Program-made: the position numbers and the translations under genes | Source: Branchiostoma floridae | Lineage: Eukaryota > Chordata > Leptocardii > Amphioxiformes > Branchiostomatidae | DNA: 64,000 nt | Reading direction: 5' to 3' | Assembly (NCBI RefSeq): GCF_000003815.2 | Contig: NC_049987.1 | Coordinates: 5,226,116 to 5,290,115, forward strand | Shown here: positions 46,712-57,219 of the stretch, piece after piece | Layout of the letters: each line of letters starts with the position of its first letter | Numbering within the stretch: the first letter of the stretch is position 1 | Notes under the pieces: model-generated | What the model saw: only the letters and a program-made list of their open reading frames with translations | Databases searched by the model: none | What the model was told of the DNA's origin: nothing

Positions 46712-49700
46712 ACAAATAAATAAAAAATGGTTTATTATTAAAACAAGATTCTGGCAGCCATGGGCTGAATTGTGTCATGTTGTACATAAAACCTCTGCTT
46801 GATTCGACGTACATATTCAATCAATAAGACGTCTTCTATCACTAAAACGTGATTACACTTTAAAATTAATGATCAAAACAAAGCTGATTCAGTCGGTATT
46901 TTGTTTAACATGGATAAAAAATATATGTGGTATACAGTTCGTAAGCAGTGTCATTTTGTTTCGTTAATCAGTCGTAGTAGTGATCATGACGGCACTGGGC
47001 TATTGCGGAACGTGACAACGTGAACATTCACACAATAGTATGACTTCATTTCATTGGAACCAATTAAGCATTGAACAGCATCAAAGGGGAACGGAACTCA
47101 AGGTGGTATCTCGCTGCACTTGGGACACCACTGCGGGGATCGTTCACTATGGCACTGTTGTGTTATTTTTGTCGCTTTTTTTATAATTATATTTCAGCCA
47201 TACCATAGGTATGGTGAAATATATTGTATTCGTAATGTTTCTTTCTTTCTTTCTTTCTCCTGTCAAATTTTCAAAGCGATTCATCTCCGCCGTTTCTGGA
47301 CCAAATGACTTGAAATTTGGCACAAGGGTAGAGTGGGCCAATACCCAAATGTGTTTTTTTTATTTTTTTCATATCTGCTCCTTAAATGATTTTATTGAGG
47401 TTTTATTGCAACTTTTGGACCAAGACTGTATATTTTGGCCCCCTGTACCATGGTATTACATCCAAATGACCTGAAATTTGGCACAGAGGTGCCCTAGATA
47501 CTTATTCAAAGGATCCATGTATAATATGTAGTATAAATCACTTCAAAATGGCTCCTTAAGGAGGTTTTTGTGGGAGAGTTTAGGATAGGTAAGGTTGGAG
47601 TGCCGAGGTCAACGACCTCTAGGTCATTCTGGTGTGTCAGGGCCACAGGTGTGCCAGGTAGATCCAATTATCTACCTACCTACCTAGTCCATAGACATCC
47701 AGGTGGTTGGTGGACAAGGTGAATCCAATTAATGGCCAGCCAATGAGCGAGCTTATTTTGCTGGAAGAGTCCATTGTTGGACAGGGGGTGTATTCTAAAA
47801 TTTACTTTTAGACTTTGGTGATAATGCCAATGTTTTTTTTAGCGGAAGTGTTTTCGCACTGATCCACTTGACATAAGACTACTACTGGGACAGTCCATTT
47901 TTGCACATAGGGGGGATTTTAAAAATATCAGTTTTGGACATGGGTGATGATTCCGAATTCCATTTGTTAAATGGAAGTTTACCCCCACCTGAAGACTGTA
48001 CATGAGGAGGATTCGGCAGCCAATCAGCAAGCCTTGTTTTATCTGGAAGAGCCCATTCATGCACGGGGGACTTTTTTTAAATTCAGTTTTGGACTGGGTT
48101 GCTTCTTATACAAAGGCCATGTACTGTGAGTATTTCTGGACTTGTCTATTGTGCAATTTCAAACAGGGTGAGCTGGGAGATTCCATTCTTCGACGAAGGG
48201 GGTATTTTTTTAAAATTCATTTTGTGGACTTCGCTGACTATTTTAGCTGATATAGTTTTGGATCGCTCCACTTTACATAGGGGTATAACAGGAAGAGTCG
48301 ATTCTTGCACAGAGGGGGGATTTTTTGCAAATATGGTTTTGGACGGCTGATGATTCCAAATTCCATTTCTTAGCGGAAGTGTTTTTGGAGTCGTCTATTT
48401 TTTTGAGTCCATTCTTGAAGGGGTTTTTGTAAGATTCATTTTTGCTCATAAGTGTGATTAGTAGTTAGAAGTCATTTTAAGCAGAAGTGTTCCATTTTTG
48501 CACATGAGTGATTTTGGAACAGTCTATTGTTACATGAGGAGGGAGATGGCTGAAATATGCTGTATTTGCTCTCAAGCAAATGTCGGCCTTTCTAGTTCAT
48601 AATTGCGTTATACGTAAAAGTATTAAAAGACTACAAAATACACAAAACGTCAGAAAATTCATTCTGAAATTCCTTGAGTAATCTTTCAAACTCGGCAGTG
48701 CCGCACCGGTGCCCCAAGTTCAGTGAGATACCACCTTATCGTGCAGGACAAACTCTACAAAGTGCAAATGTTAACATAACACTCATGGTAACACCTTACA
48801 TAGAAACAAGGCATGGTCAGTTTAGTTATAAGAAGTTAAAGCCATCTGGAACTACAATAATTTGGCAATACAGTGACCTCTGACTGTATCTGTAACGTTA
48901 GTGTCATCATTCACTCTATTCATTTCCAGCAAGGTATACTTCGGAATTGTGTTAGAATAACGCTTCCACCAATAGCTAGATGACGTACCTTCACCAAGCC
49001 TCTGTCTTTGTTGAACGTCCGGGTCTGCCCTCGGACGCTGTCCGTCTGCTCACAGATGCAGATGTAGCCACAAAAGGCATTTATATACCCTGTTTATTAT
49101 GATCTTTGTTCATGACTCTGATCATGTGAGCATATCGGTACTATTCGGTACCCGGAGACTTGATTATTTGTGTCACCTGAATGCAAGTACCGGTCCGTAC
49201 CTGGCGCCTACCTGTTCATTTGCGTCACCCACATGGGCGTGTGTTCAATCCCGTACCTAGTACTGACTTGTCTCCCGACTCTAGACTCTTGCTCCTTGAC
49301 CGGTGTTACATTGGACCCTTGGTCCTTAGTAAAGATTGCCCTGCCATACATAGAGTCCCCAATCTTTGGTTGTCTGTTTGTATCGAGTTGCCGTTAAACG
49401 TTGTGAAAACCGCTCTTCGGCTAGCAGTTGCTTGTCAGTTCAAAAAGTACAAAGACAAATCTTACTGTCTAAAACAATATCCACAACACGTTGGACTCTT
49501 GACCGGCGCTACGTTGGACCTTTGCTCCTTGCTACAGCCACTGTGTACAATCCTTGGTCGTTATATGTTTACACAGAGTTGCCGCTGAACAGTGTGAAAG
49601 CCATTCTTCAACTAGCAGCTGATATTGTTGTTATTGGGTTATTGGGTGGGCTGACTACTCACTCTTTGCAGCCAGGGGCTGAATTGCGAGGAGCTTACAA

Positions 49701-52700
49701 TAGGCGGGGCTAAATCGCAAGGGTCTGGACTCTGGAGCGAGCTGCCATTCGGCGCCACTCAGGTGACCTCAATACGACTGTCGCAAGTGTCTGGAGCGAG
49801 CTGCCATTCGGCGCCACTCAGGTCACCTCAATACGACAGTAATTGCCCCAGGTGCGGCCAAGGTACTGTAGGTTTTGAACCACTCACACCGCACCATCGC
49901 ACATGTGGCGGGTTCTTTAACGTGCCCGGGGTGTGGCTCTCCCCAGACACGGGACCTCCATTTAACGTCCTATCCGAGGGACGACTCATTTTCACTTGAG
50001 TAAAGTGAGAAAAGTCGTGTAGAGTGCCTTTCCCAAGGGCACAAGCTCAGTAGCACGGCAGGCGGATTCGATCCGGCGACCTCTCGGTCACGAGGCGAAC
50101 ACAATACCACTGTGCTACGCGGCCCCCGATTTGTTCAAACGTCTTGTACCATCACGAAGGACTGTCTGCCAGGTGGCTTATTTGTTCCAGAAAGTTACAA
50201 TCGTTCTCCCTCCATATAGGATCTAAATAAGCGAAATAGAAGTCAGTCGCCATTATCAGCTAAATAGCGGCGGCGGGAAGTTCTGTCCGACAAGCGCTGT
50301 TTTTGACGGAGGTGTTCGAAATAGAACATGATCGAACAGAGGGCGGGGCTTCAGGACCGGTTCATTGGAATCACATGGTGAGGCTAAAGAAAATTTTACA
50401 TGTACATGACTGAATGTTTTCACAACTACATACCGTTTCTCCACACACAGGTCATGTGTAACAGCTTCGCCATCCTTGATGATGACCACCAGCAGATCGG
50501 GACAGCGATGTACGCTCAGTACGTATATCGATACATATAGTAAACAAACTGGATTTTTCGTCCAATCTATTTAATATTATTCGAAATGTAACACAACCAA
50601 GGTTGTTCAACTAGCTTGCGGCTATTGTGCTCCGGTCCCACTCAGAAAAAGGGGCCCACCGGGTAGTTTACGGGCTGTTTTTCTGCACTTTCATGCCCCT
50701 GTGAAACACCCTGCGGCTATGTACCCGGCTATTTTGGGGCACGGCGGGGACCCTGAACTTTTCTAACCCGGGACCCAGCAAGAAATAGACGCCGTGTCCG
50801 CATCGTGAATACACCGAGAGGTGTATAGGTATCCGACCTATAGAGGTGAGAGGTGGTATCCGACCGTCCACCAGACAACGCGTACGGGTAACGGTGTCAA
50901 TGGGACTGTAGCAGCCTTGCTGACAGAATCCTTCTCTTTTCTTCATTCATTCCTTTATTTCCCCAGGGCGTCCATGATAAACCACAGCTGCAGTCCGAAC
51001 TGTGTCCCTGTCTTCAGAGGAAGCAGAGTTGAAATCAGAGCTGCCAGGGTCATCTTACCGGGTGAGGAGGTCAGAATGGAATTTGATAATTTTAAGTCAA
51101 ATTCTGTGACGGCACCGGTAGTTCACCTTTATCCGTGGGGTAACCTACATCCGTTATTAGGGATATCAAGTCGACGGGCGGTGGTTTTCAACTGCAATAT
51201 TTTGAAACTTTTGCAATGTAAAACCACCGTCCGTCGACCTAATATCCCTAAACACCCTGATTAAAAAAACGGATATATGTTACCCCGCGGATAAAAGTGA
51301 ACGCTAATCGACATAGTTCAAGTCTTTGCACGTTACTTCCGTACACAAGATAAAAGCACTCACCAACGTTAACAAGCGTTCGGTTAGTTCTCTGACCCTC
51401 CTCAAGTTGAAATGATCCGAAGCCTATTGAAGTCACATGACCTGAACGGAAGTTTGACGTCAGCGACGGGTCAAAGGTACCCGGTAGTCGGTATCGGCGT
51501 TCCTGTTAAGGGTTGGTTGATGTGCTCTGGTGTAGATCTTTGATTTTGAAAATTGTAGATATAGCATGATCTAACCTGACAGTATGCACGTGCATATGTA
51601 AAACAAAATGTTTTGTATTGTATTGTACACACATCATAGAGTCTCTTTCCAAGCCCTCTTTAGCGAATACATTAACGATATATACCTGAATTTCCAGGCT
51701 ACGATCTCGTACACCGACACATTGACCCCAACACAAGAAAGGAAAGACCACCTATCATTTAACTACTTCTTCTCCTGTCAGTGTGAGGCCTGCAACGACA
51801 AGGAAAGAGTAAGTGTTAATATCTGCCTAACATTTTTTTTTAAGTTTTGAAATTGTGGAAAGCTTAGATTGCTGTTTCCTTACATTGCATTAAACACAAT
51901 ACGCGATACATTGCATTAAACATAATCCCAAACGTGGATAGATGGATCAAACAGGCTGTTTGGACAACAAATTCGAGGGGAATACATACGTAGTCACGTT
52001 TGGGATTGTGTTCTCCCAGCAAAAGCGCCACCTACATCGGCTCCATATAGCGGCGAAAAGCAAAACTCCCGTAAGCTCTGAGAAGATGTCTGATAGGCAT
52101 CGAAACGTATTGAGATATGACTGGTTGTCCAAAAGAAAACTCCAACCTCCTATATTCTATAGTTTAACTCTGAAGTAAACGCGACTGATATATGGATATA
52201 TACAACCATAAAACACAGATAAACGTGAATTAGTACCCTCTTCCATTGACACCTAAATCCTCTCAAAACGTTAATCTGTATAAACGATGTTGTTCTCAGG
52301 ATTCGAAGATGGAGTGTTTGAAATGTCCTCGATGCAGCCGCCAGATTCCCAAAACCTCCGGTAAGTGTTACCGGTCGTTTCCTGTCACGGAGTTTATCAC
52401 ATATCACGGAATTATGGATATGGACTCCCTAAAATTATCGTCCAGATTATCAACCGATTTTCATCCTAGCGATTTTGCTTCCAAAAAGAGGTCAAGACCA
52501 ACTTGTATATGTTCAGCCAACACTATTATCTATCAAGTAATGCTACAATAATGTCAATCAACGTTCCATTGTCAGGTGTACGTCTAATATGCTTGTTCCA
52601 TGTGCATTGCAGATAGCCTTCTGGCATGAACTTTCAAAGTTAATATTTTATATAATTGTATTTTCTGCTTCAGATCAGTTTTTCATGATTATGACGCTCC

Positions 52701-54971
52701 TTTCTTTCCTCCTGGTGATTCTCCTCTTGACTCTCCTGTAGCACTTCAGTTGCTGACCTGTTCCTGCGGATACAAACTTACTTCTGGAGATTTTCTCACC
52801 GACATGGAGGACATAAAAAACTTCGCGGAAAACCTAGTTAACAGCAGAAAGTGTTATGATATCCTTCAAGTGTATTTCGTTGTCAGCAACTCCTTGTTAG
52901 GTCACTATGTATCTAATGATAAAAAGTAGAGGGGCTTCGCCCTTTAGCAAGAAGTAACGCTACGGTGTCATTTGGGGAAAGGCACCCCTCCGGTAGTTTG
53001 TCTGTACTATTCGGGGTGAGCCATACATGGCCCCGTGGGTTACCCTACGGCTAACTAGCTACTTTATGACATGGCCGGAGCCTCTGATTTTTGTTAACTC
53101 GCAATTAGAATCAACCTTGGACCCGGCGACAAATAGACGTCGTGACCTACCCATTAAAACACCGAAAGGTACCCTCCACGGCATCCGGTGGTCCGAGAGG
53201 ACAAATTTGTGGCTTCGGAGCCTGACTGGGGCTGTAACTTCTGCTAGAGCGGGTGCAAATTGAACCGTTTGACAGGTATTGCTTAACACGGATCCGGAAG
53301 AACGACGATACACGTAGACTGTCATATACATCTCTATATTCTCGTTCCTTGACAAATGTCCGTTTACCTAATGAACCGGAGCACTTCCTGTATCTGTTGG
53401 AACGCTGCCTACAACTACAGCAGGGGGTTTTCTACGAGGACAACGTCAGTTTCGTGTCGGTCCTGGAGCGAGCTCTCGATGTCTGCATCGAAATGGGAGA
53501 ATGGCAGAATGCTCTTGAATATGCCGAAAGACTGGGAAGAATTCTCAGGTATAGCTATTTGTGCCACCTCGAGGTGCGTATAGTGACATAAGGCCGGTTG
53601 GTACCTATGACTACGGAATAAACCACCGTGTGAGCGAAGCGAACGAGGTTTTGCATGAGATGGTAATTGGAACGTATTAGGCCTAATATGTCACCACATA
53701 AACTGTAGAAAAGGCAGAAATGAACGCTTTTATGATATAGCCTATGGAAATGTTATAAGATATTCTTCCTGTAGAGGTATAAACTTAGAGAAGTTTTAAA
53801 CACCGTAATAAGCTGAATATGAATATCATACTTTTATTTTCGAAGGGTTTATCTACAGACTGACATAGGTCTCGGCCTGCTTTATAAGAAGAAGGGTCTG
53901 ATACAACTGGAACTCGGGAGAACCGCAGAGGCAAAAGAATCTTTGTCGACGGTAAGAGCTTCTAATTTTAGCTCATGGCTTGGGGGGTATGGGAGCCCCG
54001 GTTAACTAAACAGGCTGATACTCAGGCTAGGCAATTGTGGGCTGATCATGAAAAACAAACTGAAGGTTATAAATATGAAATAGTACATGTATTACTATAG
54101 TATCCGTGCTGAAAACACAATCCCTGCCCTTTCGCGCTGAAAACATAATCCCTGTCTTTGATGTTCAAACACTATTACTGTCCTTGGTGCTGAAAACACA
54201 TTTCCTGTCGTTGGTGCTGAAAACGATATCCATGTCATTTGTAATGAAGATACTATCCCTGTGCTTGGTGCTAAAACCACTAACCCTGTTCTTGGTGGTG
54301 AAAGTGCTTCAGCACCAAGGACAGGGATGGTGCTGAAAACATTTTCGCTGTCCTTGGTACTGGATATACTATCCCTTTCCTCCTTCTTACCGAAAACGCC
54401 TTCCCTGTCCTTTGAGATGAAAACACAATCCCTGTACCTTGTTTGAAAATAATTGCCCTGCATTTGGTTTGAAAACACTTGACGTGCTCTTGGTGTTGAA
54501 AACACTATCCATGTCCTTGTTACTGAAGCCAGAATTTTGTGCTTGGAAGCGTCTTATGCTTGGAGCCGGGCCGCGATATGCTGAAATCGTGCGATATACG
54601 TCAAAGGTGATGGCCTTGCAAACTGTACTCGTCTGGAACGTTGTGTAGATTTTTTAGTTCAGTTCTTATTTTATTTTTTTCAGGCACATAGTTGCACAGA
54701 TTTGCATAACAATGTCCAGATTTGCTTTGTTTATGTCTCAGGGGCCTTAACCTTTGAGATATCACCCATAATTCCTCGGACCCATAAATGTGATTATTGT
54801 TCTTGTCTGATCATGTCACTTCCTCTCTCCTCTCTGCAGGCCAAACGGCTGCTGACAGTCACACACGGATGGAGACACGATCTCGTGCAACACATCAGAA
54901 ATGTCCTCACTGACCTTCAAGCTGATGAGGAGTCAACCCTGAACCACGAAAATAACTTTTCAGAACTTTGA
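36786..54971 (+). CDS. SMYD: SMYD-family lysine methyltransferase (SET and MYND)
   Basis: Protein lysine methyltransferase of the SMYD1/2/3 group, about 469 residues. Exons: 36786–36958, 39533–39596, 40227–40328, 41105–41159, 42516–42643, 50451–50518, 50967–51069, 51698–51808, 52300–52360, 52742–52869, 53382–53573, 53859–53951 and 54840–54971. Phases agree throughout. The 53382 acceptor and the 51069 (GTCAGA) and 52869 donors are weaker calls. Order of parts: N-terminal SET half (GKGKGVRARTVGRG), MYND zinc finger across exons 1–3 (CHSC, CYGC, YCSETC, HRMEC), insertion helix region, SET core (ASMINHSCSPNC, GEEATISYTDTL), post-SET Cys cluster (CQCEAC), then TPR-like helices ending AKRLLTVTHGWRHD. 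The NHSC motif and the aromatic of ISYTD are present, so the enzyme is expected to be active; the target (histone or other) cannot be read from the sequence. A poly(A) signal is at 55333. Intron 5 contains the YHYH gene on the other strand. Confidence 0.93.
37838..37992 (+). mobile_element. tRNA-derived SINE, short form
   Basis: tRNA-like head (GCGTAACTGGTAGAGCGTTC, B box GAGTTCGATACCC) followed by GTGCCCTTGGGATAGGCACT and a short tail ending GGTGAGGTAAAAG. It lies in SMYD intron 1. It shares the GGCACTTTCTCAGTTCACC segment with the longer SINE family but lacks the GTTAAAGAAC core. Confidence 0.75.
38805..38965 (-). repeat. Interspersed repeat family D, SMYD intron
   Basis: Reverse copy of the 20770 family: ACTCAAAAATCACGATCACA, CGCTGCAGTACCATAAAAAG, CATCAAGACCTACCCACATA. 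Confidence 0.65.
38983..39208. mobile_element. MITE family B, copy 3
   Basis: Ends AAGGCTTACGTCACATTTCC with AACCGGGGCCCGG, and GGGCCCGCGGTTTGGAAATG with GACGTTAGCCT. It lies in SMYD intron 1. Confidence 0.78.
40744..41028 (-). pseudogene. Non-LTR retrotransposon C-terminal remnant
   Basis: Minus-strand translation includes a tail typical of CR1-like reverse-transcriptase polyproteins (RAFSYKATAVWN). An inverted partial duplication around GGTTGAGTCGCGGAGA and TCTCCGCGACTCAACC (40823–40912) breaks it. It lies in SMYD intron 3. Confidence 0.55.
41170..41765. repeat. Minisatellite in SMYD intron 4
   Basis: About ten units of 45–60 bp built from ACTGTACTTATCGTAACAAG, TACTGTACACACCTTTCACA and AACTGTA. 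Units alternate between a TCGTAACAAG and a TGGTAATGCTG form, giving a two-unit higher-order repeat. Confidence 0.88.
41774..42286. mobile_element. Harbinger-like MITE, full copy
   Basis: Left TTA then GGCCACAGCAAGTAAATTTT; right AAACATTT-type complement ending TTGCTGTGGCC then TTA. The TTA–TTA flanks fit a TWA duplication. The interior matches 28062–28405. It lies in SMYD intron 4, just after the minisatellite. Confidence 0.78.
42890..43108. mobile_element. MITE family B, copy 4
   Basis: AAGGCTTACGCCAAATTTCC with GGGACCCGTCCG at the left; CTGCCCGGCCGGACACAGG with GACGTTAGCCTAA at the right. ACACGTAAAAACATACAAAT inside, as in copy 2. Confidence 0.75.
43140..43330. repeat. Inverted repeat with CGCGGT motifs
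   Basis: GGTGGTTTAATGTTTGCGGT and GCGGTGGCCGC face TTCGCGGTG/CACCGCGAA complements, then CACCGCGAAAAGTAA. Looks like a small palindromic element. Class unknown. Confidence 0.5.
44147..44152 (-). terminator. Candidate poly(A) signal of the YHYH gene
   Basis: AATAAA on the minus strand about 180 bp after the stop codon. It sits in a CTTTATTGACACGAC context that resembles LINE 3' ends elsewhere in the window, so the signal may have been supplied by a retroelement. Confidence 0.5.
44329..46453 (-). CDS. Secreted YHYH-domain protein, nested in SMYD intron
   Basis: Coding exons on the minus strand: 46453–46230 (from ATG) and 45255–44329. The first gives a signal peptide (MRSLLLLCALAVGTLA) and SNAIPDHATPVYPNPQNPP. 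The second carries MGAVGVAINGVPIFNPFS, FGEYHYHIHPDC and GFAIYGPVDEDG, the signature of the YHYH domain, then a cysteine-bearing segment and a Gln/Leu-rich tail (LQQLNGLQQLNDLQQH). Function of YHYH proteins is largely unknown. The two exons do not join in frame with the obvious sites: the donor at 46230 leaves two bases and the acceptor at 45255 begins a codon. A small unseen exon, another acceptor or a one-base assembly error must bridge them. A non-coding first exon (about 48989–49050) with a TATA box fits upstream. The whole gene lies antisense inside the 7.8-kb SMYD intron 5. Confidence 0.8.
45946..46199. mobile_element. MITE with CACCGGTGC ends, short form
   Basis: Ends GGTATCTCACTGCACTTGGG with GCACCGGTGC, and GCACCGGTGCCGCAAGTGCA with GTGAGATATCACC. 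It lies in the YHYH intron. A longer relative is at 47098–48740. Confidence 0.8.
46493..46735. repeat. (AAATAAAC)n microsatellite
   Basis: About 240 bp of AAATAAAC/AAATAAAT units immediately upstream of the YHYH coding start exon. The Phe/Leu/Tyr-rich ORFs are translations of the repeat. Confidence 0.93.
47098..48740. mobile_element. Longer relative of the CACCGGTGC MITE
   Basis: Outer ends AAGGTGGTATCTCGCTGCAC and CAGTGAGATACCACCTT are inverted. The subterminal parts match the two halves of the 254-bp element at 45946 (TTTTTATAATTATAT; ACACAAAACGTCAGAAAATT). The 1.4-kb centre includes degenerate repeats around TCCATTTTTGCACATAGGGG. No transposase ORF. Either an internally expanded or a nested copy. 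Confidence 0.65.
48989..49087 (-). promoter_or_regulatory. TATA promoter and non-coding first exon of the YHYH gene
   Basis: Minus-strand TATATAAAT (49087–49079) precedes by about 30 bp a short stretch ending in the donor GGTGAAG|GTACG at 48989. The next acceptor, CATTGCAG|GAAAAG at 46462, lies ten bases before the ATG. This is the best candidate start of the nested gene. Confidence 0.5.
49280..49620 (+). repeat. Two-copy local duplication
   Basis: GACTCTTGCTCCTTGACCGG–TACATTGGACC (49290–49400) recurs as GACTCTTGACCGGCGCTACG (49495–49600), both followed by GAGTTGCCG. No protein family recognised. It lies in SMYD intron 5. Confidence 0.55.
49855..50128 (-). mobile_element. tRNA-derived SINE in SMYD intron 5
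   Basis: On the minus strand: tRNA-like head GCGTAGCACAGTGGT near 50120, B-box region GGATCGAATCC, then GCCCTTGGGAAAGGCACT, ACTCAAGTGAAAATGAGTCG and ACGTTAAAGAACCCGCCAC. Confidence 0.85.
50640..50900 (-). repeat. Interspersed repeat family C, copy 3
   Basis: Minus-strand GGTCCCGGGTTAGAAAAG, TGCCCCAAAATAGCCGGG, CACAGGGGCATGAAAGTGC and AAAAACAGCCCGTAAAC match 12840–13190. It lies in SMYD intron 6. Confidence 0.7.
51121..51302. mobile_element. MITE family P, best-preserved copy
   Basis: Ends GTTCACCTTTATCCGTGGGG and CCCCGCGGATAAAAGTGAAC, with second-level inverted arms TCGACGGGCGGTGGTTTT and AAAACCACCGTCCGTCGA. 182 bp, no ORF, in SMYD intron 7. Confidence 0.82.
51920..52130 (+). mobile_element. 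Penelope-like repeat fragment, diverged
   Basis: GTTTGGGATTGTGTTCTCCC, GCAAAAGCGCCACCTACATC and GGCATCGAAACGTA match the 18359 and 55050 repeats. The hammerhead-like core (52078–52109) is CTGAGAA with stem II GATGTC/GGCATC and GAAACGTA; the CUGANGA box is broken. Confidence 0.55.
52920..53260 (-). repeat. Interspersed repeat family C, copy 4
   Basis: Minus-strand CCACAAATTTGTCC, GGGTAGGTCACGACGTC, ATTTGTCGCCGGGTCC and AGCTAGTTAGCCGTAGGG match the family. It lies in SMYD intron 10, directly before exon 11, and may confuse the acceptor call there. Confidence 0.65.
54104..54530 (+). repeat. GTCCTTGGTGCTGAAAACAC minisatellite, array 1
   Basis: About 14 degenerate units of 27–30 bp (consensus TATCCCTGTCCTTGGTGCTG then AAAACAC) in the last SMYD intron. 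Confidence 0.88.
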
Positions 54972-55380
54972 TATGACTAGTATATGTAGCTGTGTTTCAG
55001 GGCATCCGTAACATGATAGTGCTGCCGCCATTCATTCAATGATTTTTTCGGATTGCGTCATTCTACCAAAATAGTTTCATCAGGTTGGTAGAATATAGGA
55101 TATAGGAGAATTCTTTTCGCACAACCAGCAGGTACTTACAATTGCTTACGTTTCGATGTCTCTCAGACACCTTCGTCGGAGCCGATGTAGATGGCGCTTT
55201 TGCGGTGAGAAAACAATCTAAAACGTGGCTACGCTTGTATCCCCATCGTCCCGGTTCATTCTATATTAGAATGATTCATGTGTGCGGTTGGAATCACATG
55301 CTCTTGTTTCTAGCTATTTGCATCACGTGTTCAATAAAAAGCATTTTGGTGCCTTGACTCCTGTGTTTCTGTGTTTCATT
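54972..55380 (+). other. SMYD: SMYD 3'UTR region with Penelope-like insert
   Basis: Begins after the SMYD stop. It contains a Penelope-like fragment at 55050–55260 and the poly(A) signal AATAAA at 55333–55338 (TTCAATAAAAAGC). If the signal is used, the repeat is part of the mature 3'UTR. Confidence 0.6.
55148..55179 (-). ncRNA. Minimal hammerhead ribozyme-like motif 3
   Basis: Minus strand: CCGACGA, stem II GGTGTC/GACATC with loop TGAGA, GAAA, then CGTAAGC. Stem II is better paired than at 18561; the second core base differs (C for U). On the coding strand of SMYD it would appear as antisense. Confidence 0.45.
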
Positions 55381-56090
55381 TCATTACCCTAGTTTTTTTC
55401 GTAAGGTGGAAATAGTATGATTTCTAAGGCGAGTTTGTTGTTGCGTGCAATTTGATGACCATAAAGATAGGGAGTCAAACTTGTCAACAAAAGTCGATTC
55501 GTATGAAAGTTCATCTGTGACTAGTCGATAAAGTGGAAGTTTTGCATGTTATTTCCATGCATGCTTTTGGTCATTTCAAATCAGACTGACATTTCTCTGC
55601 CAATTGTCGAATTAAACTGGCCCGAAGTGAATGAATACCCTTGACAACTATGACCTGTAGTCCACCGTTCTACCAGGACATAGTACTGTATACACTAGTT
55701 CGGCTTGGCTGATTCTTGTAGGAGACGAACGACAATGGCACATGCAAAGTAACAAAGACAGAGGCGGTGTAAACTTGATATGTTTAATTCACAGTAATAC
55801 GATACAAATATTTAATTTAATAAAACATATGTATGTGACATATGATTATATGGCTGAATTCATTTCTAAACATTACGTTGGGCATGTTGTATTGTAACGT
55901 TACCCTGGGTGACAAGTATGCATTTTTCTAAGTGAGGTTTTAAATTCTGGTAAACCGACTGATGTGATTGACACATTTGACATGCATGGCACTTGACACA
56001 TTTGACACTTGACATATTGCCAGAAGCTATCAACTGTCGTTCACACGGAATTTTGGAAAACATATAAGCGTTTATGGCTAAGATTAAGTA
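55381..56090. other. Intergenic stretch without a gene
   Basis: Between the SMYD poly(A) site and the second minisatellite. A short CATTTGACACTTGACA-type repetition is at 55970–56015. No supported gene. Confidence 0.45.
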
Positions 56091-56094
56091 CTAC

Positions 56095-57080
56095 ATTGGT
56101 GTTGAAAAACACTATCCCCGTCCTTGACAATGAAAACACAATCTCTGTCATTGGTGCCAAAACACTACCCATGTCCTTGGTACTGACGATACTATAATTG
56201 TCCTTCGTGGTGAAAACACCATCCATGTCCTTGTCCTTGGTGCTAAAAGACATAATAACTTCTATGATGTTCAAAACACTACCCATGTCCTTGGTGCTGA
56301 AGCAGTTTTCCCTGTCCTTACTGCTAAAAACACGATCCCTGTCCTTGGTGCTGAAAACGCTTTCCCTGTCATTTCGTTCTGAAACACAATTCCTGTCCTT
56401 GATGTTCAAAACACTATCCATATCCATTGTGCAGAAGACGCTATCTCTGTCCTTGGTGCTGAAAACACTATACGATGTATATCTGATGTAGGTGCTGAAA
56501 ACGCTGAATACGCTTTCCCTGTCCTTGGTGCTGAAAAACAATCTCTGTCATTAATGTTTAACACACTATCCCTGTCCTTGGTGCTGAAAATAATATACCT
56601 GTCCTTGGTGTTGAAAACATTTTCGCTGCCTTGGTTTTGAAAACACTACCCCCTGTCCCTTCGTAATGAAAAAGCAATCCCTGTCCTCGCTTAACGTTTG
56701 AACACACTTGTCCTGTCCTTGGTGCTAAAAACACATTCCCTGTCCTCGATGCTAACGACACTTCACCTGGCCTTGGTGCTGGGAACACTGTCACTGTCCT
56801 TGTTGATGAAAACACTTTCCTTGTCATTTGTACAGAAACATTATCTATGTCCTTGGTGCTGAAAACACTATCCTTGTTCTTCGTATTGAAAACGTAATCC
56901 CTGTCCTTTGTGCTAAAAACATTATTCCTGTCCTTGGTTCAAAAACACTCGCCCTGGCCTTGGTGCTGAGAATACTTTCCCTGTCCTTGAACCTGAAAAC
57001 ACTGGCCCTGTTATTTGTACAGAAACATTATTCCTGTCCTTGGTGCTGAAAACACCATCCCTCTCCCTGATGCTGCAACT
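56095..57080 (+). repeat. GTCCTTGGTGCTGAAAACAC minisatellite, array 2
   Basis: More than 30 units of the same 27–30-bp motif and orientation as array 1 at 54104. Units are quite diverged, so the array is old. ORFs of the type LSLVLKTLS on one strand and STKDRESVF on the other are by-products. Confidence 0.92.
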
Positions 57081-57219
57081 TGACAATGACGTGCCCCCTA
57101 GTCTGTGAATAATAATCATATGTGAGTCTCAAAAAAGAGTTGCCTGTGATCCACAGTCACCGCATGGTCATATCCTTTTTATGATATGACAATACTCACA
57201 GTAGATCAAAGAATCAACG

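Noticed and set aside
46226-46820. Phe/Leu/Tyr-rich membrane-like ORFs
   Set aside because: Upstream part is the AAATAAAC microsatellite; only the portion from the ATG at 46453 belongs to the YHYH gene.
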